This document shows positions 18,637 through 25,690 of a DNA stretch of 64,000 nt, piece by piece. The stretch is taken from assembly GCA_964016105.1 (NCBI GenBank), contig CAXHEX010000006.1, forward strand, positions 191,004-255,003, written 5' to 3'. Numbering within the stretch: the first letter of the stretch is position 1; every line of letters begins with the position of its first letter. Below the pieces are notes generated by a model that was not told the origin of the DNA, made no database searches, and saw nothing but the letters and a program-made list of their open reading frames with translations. The stretch is from Ketobacter sp964016105 (GTDB lineage: Bacteria; Pseudomonadota; Gammaproteobacteria; Pseudomonadales; Ketobacteraceae). The position numbers and the translations under genes are program-made.

Positions 18637-18867
18637 AAAACATTCTTTTTATGTCTTATTCGGGTTTACACAACCGAAATTGTTTTAAAATTTCCATGCC
18701 GACGCGGCGAAACGGAAACAGGTTTCCCGTTTCATGTGGTGGATGGCCACTTCAATTTTAAGTTGCCCATGGAGTTTGATGCGGGCGATGCTTTATTGAA
18801 AAAAGGGAAATTAATAAAAACAGAGAAGAAAAAACCGAAAAAACGAAAAAAAATGGCTAAAAATTAA
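18637..18867 (+). pseudogene. Start-less 76-codon open frame with protein-like composition and Lys-rich tail
   Basis: After the adk terminator one frame stays open from 18637 to a TAA at 18865-18867. It reads RVYTTEIVLKFPCRRGETET, then GFPFHVVDGHFNFKLPMEFD, then a basic tail rich in Lys. The sequence looks like a real polypeptide rather than noise, yet no ATG, GTG or TTG precedes it in frame until a GTG at 18736. An ATG at 18651 lies in another frame, and a one-base deletion around 18658 would join it (MSY-RVYTT...). It may be a frameshifted gene, a gene with a rare start, or coincidence. I recognise no family. The stretch 18868-19028 after it is very AT-rich with no gene. Confidence 0.3.
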
Positions 18868-19028
18868 AAAAAACGGCGTTCTAAGCTGGAAATAAATTAA
18901 TTATTAAATATTATTGCCATGTGTATGTATCACATGCATTTTTTTTGTGCTACTTTTTCTTTAAGCACATTTCCCAAAAGTAGCAAATGTGTTTGCCCTA
19001 AAGTTGCCATAGCTGAGGAGACAGAATC

Positions 19029-19766
19029 ATGGCGAGAGCAAAAAAAGCGGCTGCGAAAAAGCGCCCAGCGCGTAAAGCAGCTACCAAGAAAGCGGCAGCA
19101 CCTGTAAATCCAATTCTAGCGAAAGCAGAAGCAGCCTTAGATAAAGTCCAAAAAGAACTGGACGAGATCTTGAAAAAGGTTGCCGCTGCTAAGAAGGATG
19201 CACAGGCTAAAGCCACCGCGGCCAAAAAAGCAGGTACTAAAGCAGCTCAACGGTCTGCGGAATCTGCCAAAAAGGCCCTGGCCAAAGTTAGTGACCAGGC
19301 AAAAGCGAAGCGTGAAGCGCTGCGTTCCGCCAAAGTTAGCCATGCTGTAGCTAAAGTTGAAGCTTCTGTAATTGAAGCTGAGCAAAAGGCTATGGCAGCG
19401 GCTAAAGAGTACGCTGATTCACTGTCTGCGAAAGCGGAAGAGGATCTTAAGAAAGCGGTTGCTGCTTTTGAAGCACGCTGGAAGCGAACTCGAACTTCTG
19501 CGGATGCTAAAAAGGCCAAGGCCAAACAGCGTAAAGAAGTTGCAAAAGCTAAAGCTGTTGCTAAAAAGGCAGCTGCCAAGAAGAAGGCAATTGCTAAAAA
19601 GGCTTCTGCCACGCCGAAAAAGCGTCCAGCTAAGAAGAGAGCCGTTAAAAAGGCGGCTCCGACTCGCGCAGCGGCACCAAAAAAGGCAGCTCCTAAGAAG
19701 CGAGTTGCAAAAAAGGCCCCCGCTAAGAAAGCACCGGGTCGTCGCGGTCGTCCTAAAAAAGCTTAA
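19029..19766 (+). CDS. Histone H1-like / AlgP-like Lys-Ala-rich DNA-binding protein
   Basis: The 245-residue protein is dominated by Ala and Lys. The first 20 residues are a basic KKAAAKKRPARKAATKK-type tail. The middle (about 30-160) is predicted helical or coiled coil (NPILAKAEAALDKVQKELDE). The C-terminal third is a PAKK/AAPKK repeat tail resembling eukaryotic H1, ending in GRRGRPKKA, an AT-hook-like motif. Pseudomonas AlgP (AlgR3), a nucleoid-associated regulator linked to alginate, has the same architecture. The repeats are prone to length variation. It is monocistronic, with a terminator shared with mobA. Confidence 0.85.
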   Translation: MARAKKAAAKKRPARKAATKKAAAPVNPILAKAEAALDKVQKELDEILKKVAAAKKDAQAKATAAKKAGTKAAQRSAESAKKALAKVSDQAKAKREALRSAKVSHAVAKVEASVIEAEQKAMAAAKEYADSLSAKAEEDLKKAVAAFEARWKRTRTSADAKKAKAKQRKEVAKAKAVAKKAAAKKKAIAKKASATPKKRPAKKRAVKKAAPTRAAAPKKAAPKKRVAKKAPAKKAPGRRGRPKKA

Positions 19767-19788
19767 AATAGATTTTTCTGTTTTAGGT

Positions 19789-19820
19789 ACAAAAAAAGCC
19801 CCTTTTGGGGCTTTTTTTGT
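19789..19820. terminator. Bidirectional terminator between the H1-like gene and mobA
   Basis: A perfect palindrome: ACAAAAAAAGCCCC, TTTT loop, GGGGCTTTTTTTGT. T runs are present on both strands, so it can end both the H1-like transcript and the converging mobA transcript, whose stop is at 19822. Confidence 0.93.
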
Positions 19821-19821
19821 A

Positions 19822-20403
19822 TCAAGTGGGTAAGTTTTTCTCAAAAACTGCTAGATCTGCGGGTGTATTGAGGTTGGTGAAGGCCTTAGTGTCACTAATA
19901 GTGACAATCTTTGGATTTTGTAGTTGACACCAACGCGTCAGTTTGCGCTGTCCTTGTGACAAATATGTGTTAATAGATTGCTTCAGGGAGCAGTGATAGA
20001 GTCCGAATAAAGGTTGTAACCGAGACTCGTCTTCACAGAGAATTAATCTGGCAGGAATAAAATGCACCAGCTGTTTTACCAGGTCGTTGGGTATAAGTGG
20101 GGCGTCCGTGGGTACCACTAGCGCGTAATCTGTTTCAATTGCATTTAAGCCCGCCGCAATGCCCGCCAAGGGGCCCTGATAAGGTGTGGTGTCAGCGATA
20201 ACGGGGTAACCTAGATCTTTATAGTGGTCCAGGTTTCGATTGGCGCTAATGACGATTCGGGAAACCTGAGGTTTTATTCTGGAAATCACCCTCTGTACCA
20301 AAGGCGATCCATTCAGGCTTAACCACCCTTTGTCTTCGCCACCCATGCGGCGACTTTCTCCACCTGCCAAAATTAGCCCGGTTATACTGCTAGATGCTGA
20401 CAC
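19822..20403 (-). CDS. mobA: Molybdenum cofactor guanylyltransferase
   Basis: MobA adds GMP to molybdopterin, giving the bis-MGD cofactor of DMSO-reductase-family enzymes. The 193-residue protein begins with the nucleotidyltransferase signature LILAGGESRRMGGEDKGWL and contains DTTPYQGPLAGIAAGL and VVPTDAPLIP, as expected. Length matches E. coli MobA. It sits alone on the minus strand and converges on the H1-like gene. Confidence 0.95.
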   Translation of the reverse strand: MSASSSITGLILAGGESRRMGGEDKGWLSLNGSPLVQRVISRIKPQVSRIVISANRNLDHYKDLGYPVIADTTPYQGPLAGIAAGLNAIETDYALVVPTDAPLIPNDLVKQLVHFIPARLILCEDESRLQPLFGLYHCSLKQSINTYLSQGQRKLTRWCQLQNPKIVTISDTKAFTNLNTPADLAVFEKNLPT

Positions 20404-20470
20404 CCGTCACTCCCCCTATGTTAAATTTATCCAGATCCATATTGACCCATCTAACTAATTATTCTTATTC

Positions 20471-22372
20471 ATGATTGATCCATTTTTTGTTGAAAAAGGC
20501 GTTCTTGATCAGAATTGGCCGGAGTTTCAGCCCCGCGAGACCCAGCTGAAGTTAGCTCGCCTGGTAGAGCAGGCGTTAGAAACCGGCAACAGCCACATTC
20601 TAGAAGCTCCCACTGGTACTGGCAAAACCCTGGCTTATCTGTTGCCTGCTCTTAAAAGTGATCAGCGAGTCATTATATCCGTAGGTAACCTTACCCTTCA
20701 GGATCACTTGTGGTGGGGGGAATATCAAAAATTACGCGCCGTAGTGACTCCGCTGCGCAGTTTACAGGTGTTAAAGGGCAGTGAAAATTACTTGTGCCTG
20801 CATCAATTGCACGGGGCCCTGAGCCGGGGACAGCCTCTGCTGCTGGATAACATGGACATGATCCAGCAATGGCAAACCCAAACACAGAGTGGCGAATTAC
20901 AAACGTTGCCCCTGGATCCCCAGGTGCGCAAACAACTAATGCCCTTTATGAGTGTGGGAGCGGATCAGTGTCTCGGGAGTCGTTGTGATCAGTTTGAAGC
21001 TTGCCATTTTCAGCGCGCTCGTAAGCGGGCATCTAAAGCGGAGGTTTTGCTGATAAATCATACCCTTTTGTTGTCAGATTCAACCTTTTTCGAAAAGGGG
21101 ATGGGGGCGCTATTGCCGGAGGCCCAGGCGGTTGTGGTGGACGAAGCACATCAGCTACCGGAGCTATTGTTACGTTCAAATATGGAGATGATGGATGACT
21201 ATGGTGTGCGGCAATGGCTTAAACAGTTTTCAATGCAAATTGGAGAGCATCGATTGTTGTTTCCTGATCTCTCACGTTACTTACAACAGCTGAGCCAAAT
21301 ATGGCAGCAAATCCAGGATCAGATTGGTGAACAGGCCCAGTTGAATTCAACCGTTTCGGTTCGGGGACAAAGTTTGCTGCCCTTGGTTCGTGTTATGGAG
21401 CGGGTAGGGGAGCATCTGGAATCACTTTTGGTGACGTCCCCTAATTTAGATGCGCTTACAACGGCTTTTACGGGTTGGCTGCAAATGTTGCAGCGGGCGC
21501 AAGCACAAGACGCAGTTCTGTTTTGTCAGATGAGCAATAATGGCTTGCGGATATTCTCTTCGCGGCTTCAAAACCCATTTACAAACATTCCTCACCAAAA
21601 GTTTGCTTGGGTATTTATTTCCGCAACGCTTAAGGTTGAAGGGAGCTTTGATTACTTTAAGGGTGCTTTGGGCTTGCCGGAGTCTATGGCCAGTCATACT
21701 TGTGAATCGGCGTTGGATTACGCTAATCAAGCATTGCTGTGGTTACCCAAAGGGCTGCCATTGCCTGCTGACGAAGATTTCTACCCATCATGGGTGAATA
21801 AGGTGCTGGCCTTGGAGTCGTCTCTTCGCGGCGGAATTTTGATGCTATTTTCCAGCTATCAGGCATTGCAGAGCTGTGCCGAGTTGTTGGAGGGTAAAAC
21901 CGGTCGCACTGTGTTGATCTACAGTAATCGATCCCACCGTCAAAAATTGCTGCAGCAATTTCGTCAGGATGAGCAAAGTATATTGCTGGCCACCGGCAGT
22001 TTATGGGAAGGTATCGATATTAAAGGCTCTACTCTGTCTTGCGTGGCTATGGATAAGTTGCCATTCATACCACCCAATGATGTTCTGTCTCTGGTTTGGC
22101 AGCAACGGGCGCTGGAAAACCAGCAAAATTTATTTCAGGATTACATGGTGCCCCACGCCATTACCCGTTTGCGCCAAGGAATCGGTCGGTTACTGCGATC
22201 TAATGATGACCGTGGTCTTGTCATGCTGGGGGATAGACGAATATTGGAAAAGAATTATGGCGAGCGCTTTCTTGCCAGCATCCCCCCTATGCCGTTGCTG
22301 AGGGAATATCATCAGGTGGCAGAGTATTTAAGCCGTTGGCAGCTGTTGAACGATGTTGTGGTTGATGAGTAA
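20471..22372 (+). CDS. yoaA: DinG/YoaA-family ATP-dependent DNA helicase
   Basis: A superfamily 2, XPD-like 5'-3' helicase. The 633-residue protein has Walker A APTGTGKTLAYLLPAL near residues 45-60, the DEAH box VVDEAHQL around 222-229, and the C-terminal motif RLRQGIGRLLRSNDDRG. Between motifs I and II are cysteines placed like an iron-sulfur cluster domain (YLCLHQL, then QCLGSRCDQFEACHF). YoaA is distinguished from DinG partly by neighbourhood: yoaA lies next to tsaB in E. coli, and the same pair is seen here. Probable role in tolerance of replication-blocking damage. Confidence 0.9.
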   Translation: MIDPFFVEKGVLDQNWPEFQPRETQLKLARLVEQALETGNSHILEAPTGTGKTLAYLLPALKSDQRVIISVGNLTLQDHLWWGEYQKLRAVVTPLRSLQVLKGSENYLCLHQLHGALSRGQPLLLDNMDMIQQWQTQTQSGELQTLPLDPQVRKQLMPFMSVGADQCLGSRCDQFEACHFQRARKRASKAEVLLINHTLLLSDSTFFEKGMGALLPEAQAVVVDEAHQLPELLLRSNMEMMDDYGVRQWLKQFSMQIGEHRLLFPDLSRYLQQLSQIWQQIQDQIGEQAQLNSTVSVRGQSLLPLVRVMERVGEHLESLLVTSPNLDALTTAFTGWLQMLQRAQAQDAVLFCQMSNNGLRIFSSRLQNPFTNIPHQKFAWVFISATLKVEGSFDYFKGALGLPESMASHTCESALDYANQALLWLPKGLPLPADEDFYPSWVNKVLALESSLRGGILMLFSSYQALQSCAELLEGKTGRTVLIYSNRSHRQKLLQQFRQDEQSILLATGSLWEGIDIKGSTLSCVAMDKLPFIPPNDVLSLVWQQRALENQQNLFQDYMVPHAITRLRQGIGRLLRSNDDRGLVMLGDRRILEKNYGERFLASIPPMPLLREYHQVAEYLSRWQLLNDVVVDE

Positions 22373-22437
22373 TGTTCAGGGGCCTCGAAACCTGAGATAA
22401 TGGCCAGCTTTATTAAGTGGGTTAGCCTTCAGTTGGC

Positions 22438-23157
22438 ATGAGTTTGCGAATATTAGCTATTGATACCTCATTCGAGTCCTGTTCCGCTGCATTACACAGT
22501 GATGGTCAGATGTATGAACGTCATACCGAGCAGCCGCGGCAACATGCCCAGCGTATTTTGCCCATGGTCCATGAGCTGTTGCAGCAGGCTGGCATAACGC
22601 TATCTCAAGTGGAGCTCATGGTTTTTGGCCGCGGCCCGGGTGCATTTACCGGGTTGAGAATTGCCGCCGGAGTGGTGCAGGGCCTGGCATTTGGGGCCGC
22701 TATTCCTGTTTTACCTGTTTCTTCTTTAGCGCTACTTGCCCAGCAAGCCTACACTGAAAAGGGGTGGCGCCATTGCCATGTGGCAGTAGACGCACGCATG
22801 GGGGAAGTTTACTGGGGAAGCTTCAGTATTCTCCACAACGGCACCATCGAGTTATTGGGCAGCGAGGCAGTATTGCCGCCAGATCAAATCCGTTTTAGCT
22901 CCAACCTGGATGGAAACAACGAATATTACGGCGTGGGTTCGGGCTGGGCTTTTCGACAGCAATTAGAGCAGGGTTGTGGCTCGGTTTTGGACTGTGATTG
23001 CACAATTCAGCCTAGGGCAAGCAGCTTGATTACCCTGGCACAGAAGCAAATTGGCACTGCATCGCTGCAACATTGTGACGCTATTATCCAAGCCCATGAA
23101 GTGGCTCCGGTATACCTTCGCAATAATGTGGCGGCCAAACCCGGTGCGGGAAAATAA
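22438..23157 (+). CDS. tsaB: tRNA threonylcarbamoyladenosine biosynthesis protein TsaB
   Basis: TsaB is the scaffold partner of TsaD and TsaE in making t6A at position 37 of ANN-decoding tRNAs. The 239-residue protein starts ILAIDTSFESCSAALH and contains ELMVFGRGPGAFTGLRIAAG, the ASKHA-fold signature of the YeaZ family. It lies 65 bases after the yoaA-like helicase gene. The thioesterase gene follows after nine bases, suggesting an operon. Confidence 0.96.
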   Translation: MSLRILAIDTSFESCSAALHSDGQMYERHTEQPRQHAQRILPMVHELLQQAGITLSQVELMVFGRGPGAFTGLRIAAGVVQGLAFGAAIPVLPVSSLALLAQQAYTEKGWRHCHVAVDARMGEVYWGSFSILHNGTIELLGSEAVLPPDQIRFSSNLDGNNEYYGVGSGWAFRQQLEQGCGSVLDCDCTIQPRASSLITLAQKQIGTASLQHCDAIIQAHEVAPVYLRNNVAAKPGAGK

Positions 23158-23166
23158 CGGACCAAA

Positions 23167-23637
23167 ATGATGAATCAAAACAACGTACAGTCATTGCCTT
23201 GGGATTACGGGCTTCCCCCTTTCCTGCGCCAAATTAATGTAGGTGAAGATCATATAGACATCATGGGCCACACCAACAACGTGGTCTATGTGAGTTGGTT
23301 AGAGGATGTGGCCTGGGGGCACTCTAAGGCGTTAGGTTTGGGTTGGGAGCGCTATCAACAACTCAATAGGGCGATGGTGGCGCGTCGCCATGAAGTTGAT
23401 TATCTGGCGGCGACCTTTGCCGGTGATGAGTTGGTGATGGGGACTTGGATAACAGAAAACGACAGAAAACTTTCTATCACCCGTCGCTATCAGCTGATAC
23501 GGTTAAAAGACAGTGTGACTGTTTTACGTGGCTGCACCAAGTGGGTCTGTGTGGCTTTGGACAGTGGTAAGCCCAAGCGAATGCCGGAAGCGTTCGTAGA
23601 TGGATATGTGGTAACAGAAGAAGGTGTTAGAGGTTAG
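23167..23637 (+). CDS. 4HBT hot-dog-fold acyl-CoA thioesterase
   Basis: The 156-residue protein has the YbgC/FadM-type hot-dog signature DHIDIMGHTNNVVYVSWLED. The first Asp is at the position of the catalytic residue, and an HEVDYLAATFAGDELVMGTW strand pair follows. Such enzymes hydrolyse acyl-CoA or acyl-ACP thioesters; the substrate is not predictable. It overlaps nothing but lies tightly between tsaB and uppP, so it is probably co-transcribed with both. Confidence 0.88.
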   Translation: MMNQNNVQSLPWDYGLPPFLRQINVGEDHIDIMGHTNNVVYVSWLEDVAWGHSKALGLGWERYQQLNRAMVARRHEVDYLAATFAGDELVMGTWITENDRKLSITRRYQLIRLKDSVTVLRGCTKWVCVALDSGKPKRMPEAFVDGYVVTEEGVRG

Positions 23638-23640
23638 TTT

Positions 23641-24450
23641 ATGGAATTTGCAGTACAGGCTTTGTTGCTGGCCATCATACAGGGGTTAACAGAATTTCTG
23701 CCTGTGTCCAGCTCCGCTCATTTGATTTTACCCTCTCAAGTGTTGGGGTGGTCCGATCAGGGTCAAGCCTTTGATGTGGCAGTACACCTGGGTACCTTGA
23801 TTGCGGTAATGGCCTATTTCAACAAGGACATTCGACGCATCCTCACGGGTATGTGGCAATCCCTGCAAAGCCGTCAGATGAACTCTGACATGGGGCTGGG
23901 CCTGGCGGTGGGGGTGGGCACCATTCCCGCCGTGGTTTTTGGCGGATTGTTCAGTGATTTTATTGAAGACAACCTGCGTTCCAGTTTTGTGATTGCCTGT
24001 AGCACTGTGGTGTTTGGCCTTCTTTTATGGGCTGGTGACAAATCAGGCAAACAGCTCTATAGAGAGGATAAAATTACCCTTAAAGTGGGCTTAATGATTG
24101 GAATGGCCCAGGCCTTGGCATTAATTCCAGGCACCTCTCGCAGTGGAATTACCATGACAGCGGCTCTCTTTATGGGCTTCAATCGGGTCGCAGCTGCACG
24201 CTTTTCCATGTTGCTGTCAATACCTATTATCCTGGCGGCGGGCTCCCTGGAAACGTTTAAATTGGTCTCCGGCAATGAGCCCATTGCCTGGGGCTTTATG
24301 GGGTTGGGCTTTTTGGCCTCCGCCATTAGTGCGTTTATGTGTATACATGTGTTTTTGGCTCTGATTTCTCGAATGGGTATGCTGCCTTTTGTGATTTATC
24401 GGTTATTATTGGGGGGCTTTTTATTCCTGTTCGTGGGGCTTGGCACTTAA
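23641..24450 (+). CDS. uppP: Undecaprenyl-diphosphate phosphatase
   Basis: UppP/BacA recycles the lipid carrier for peptidoglycan and O-antigen by dephosphorylating undecaprenyl diphosphate, and confers bacitracin tolerance when abundant. The 269-residue polytopic membrane protein has both family motifs: QGLTEFLPVSSSAHLIL at the N-terminus and IPGTSRSGITMTAALFMGF in the middle. It starts four bases after the thioesterase. Confidence 0.96.
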   Translation: MEFAVQALLLAIIQGLTEFLPVSSSAHLILPSQVLGWSDQGQAFDVAVHLGTLIAVMAYFNKDIRRILTGMWQSLQSRQMNSDMGLGLAVGVGTIPAVVFGGLFSDFIEDNLRSSFVIACSTVVFGLLLWAGDKSGKQLYREDKITLKVGLMIGMAQALALIPGTSRSGITMTAALFMGFNRVAAARFSMLLSIPIILAAGSLETFKLVSGNEPIAWGFMGLGFLASAISAFMCIHVFLALISRMGMLPFVIYRLLLGGFLFLFVGLGT

Positions 24451-24514
24451 CTTGGTGCTTTCCTTCTTGATAGGGCTATAATCTCCATAGGGAATCTGGG
24501 TTTTTAAACCGCCG

Positions 24515-24886
24515 ATGCAAATAAACAGCAGCGCAAACAACTATTTAACCACTACACTGCCAAGCCGAGACCAAAATCAATCGGAACCGCGGGGGCTTGG
24601 TCGTGCCGCTGGAAAAAACCCAGCGGATCACCCTCCTGGCTTTGAACCTGGGGTTAGCTCCCAGATAAGCGAAGCTGCCAGGCAGGCTGCAAGCCAGCAA
24701 CAGGTTGTACCTGTGAATGCTGGGGAGCGCAGTCAGAGTACCTACCAATATTATCCTTCCGAGCGCAAAGAGAACCTAACCTCGCTGCAACAACGGGCGC
24801 TCCAGGCATATGACACCAACCAGCAGATGAGTCGTGAAGACCAAGCCAGTGGCGAGTTTCTGGGTGGCTTGGATGTGTTCGCCTGA
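24515..24886 (+). CDS. Small hypothetical protein
   Basis: The 123-residue product is polar, rich in Gln, Ser and Pro, without signal peptide or membrane segment, and is probably mostly disordered. A short helix-like segment near the C-terminus (LTSLQQRALQAYDTNQQM) is the most protein-like part. Small proteins of this look occur in Pseudomonas relatives, but I cannot name a family. It lies 64 bases after uppP and 16 before rsmJ on the same strand, so it may be co-expressed with both. Confidence 0.65.
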   Translation: MQINSSANNYLTTTLPSRDQNQSEPRGLGRAAGKNPADHPPGFEPGVSSQISEAARQAASQQQVVPVNAGERSQSTYQYYPSERKENLTSLQQRALQAYDTNQQMSREDQASGEFLGGLDVFA

Positions 24887-24902
24887 TTTCTAAAGGTCCA
24901 TT

Positions 24903-25679
24903 GTGGAACGGAACTGGATTGTTATAGACCAACCTGAGTTGCGAGAGCGTCTTGCCCATCTTGGTATTTCCCCGCATATGTTTGAAGGCCGCTGGTCCAG
25001 TGAGCAGGGTTCGGAAACCGTTGTCGGAGTGGTGGCTGTGTTGGAGTGGCGCGTTGGTTGCCTGCAATTGCGGCCGCTGGATAAATCACTGGGTAACCCC
25101 ATTCAGGTGGACTTTCTGTCAGGCAAAACCGGTTTTCGTTCCCAGCGCGCCAGTCACGAAATGATTGTGAAAGCCGTGGCAGGCCGTGCCAAGGGGCCAC
25201 TGCAGGTTTGGGATATGAGCGCTGGCTTAGGGCGAGACAGTTTTATTCTGGCGGCGGCGGGATTTTCTGTGCTGGCACTGGAGCGTAATCCCGTAATCGC
25301 TTGTTTGCTGAAGGATGGTCTGGATCGCGCTCAGATGCAGGCTCAGGCGGCACCGGTGGTTGAGCGAATTGAATTTTATCAGGGTGACGCCATCACTTAT
25401 CTGGAAAAAGCAGAGTACCAGCAGGCCCCGGACGTGATTTATCTTGATCCCATGTTTCCAGAACGGACCAAAGCCGCATTGGTAAAAAAAGAGATGAGAA
25501 TTTTCCGTGAATTGGTGGGGCAGGATTCGGATGCGGACACTTTGCTAAACCTGGCTTTAAATACTGCTCACAAGCGCGTGGTGGTGAAGAGGCCACGCAA
25601 GGCCTCTGTCATTGGCACCATAAAACCCAGTCATCAACTGATTGGCAAAAGTAGCCGCTTCGACGTTTATTCAATTTGA
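24903..25679 (+). CDS. rsmJ: 16S rRNA (guanine1516-N2)-methyltransferase
   Basis: RsmJ (YhiQ) methylates G1516 of 16S rRNA. The 258-residue protein has the SAM-binding motif VWDMSAGLGRDSFILAAAG at about residues 102-120 and the N2-guanine catalytic-type motif VIYLDPMFPERTK, both characteristic. The start is a GTG with AAAGG at 24893-24897. Its stop faces the plsB stop only 11 bases away, with no obvious terminator between. Confidence 0.95.
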   Translation: MERNWIVIDQPELRERLAHLGISPHMFEGRWSSEQGSETVVGVVAVLEWRVGCLQLRPLDKSLGNPIQVDFLSGKTGFRSQRASHEMIVKAVAGRAKGPLQVWDMSAGLGRDSFILAAAGFSVLALERNPVIACLLKDGLDRAQMQAQAAPVVERIEFYQGDAITYLEKAEYQQAPDVIYLDPMFPERTKAALVKKEMRIFRELVGQDSDADTLLNLALNTAHKRVVVKRPRKASVIGTIKPSHQLIGKSSRFDVYSI

Positions 25680-25690
25680 GTTGTTTTGCT

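Noticed and set aside
19247..19844. Minus-strand frames of 120-140 residues over the H1-like gene
   Set aside because: Low-complexity shadows (Ala/Phe/Ser/Leu-rich) of the Lys-Ala repeats on the plus strand.
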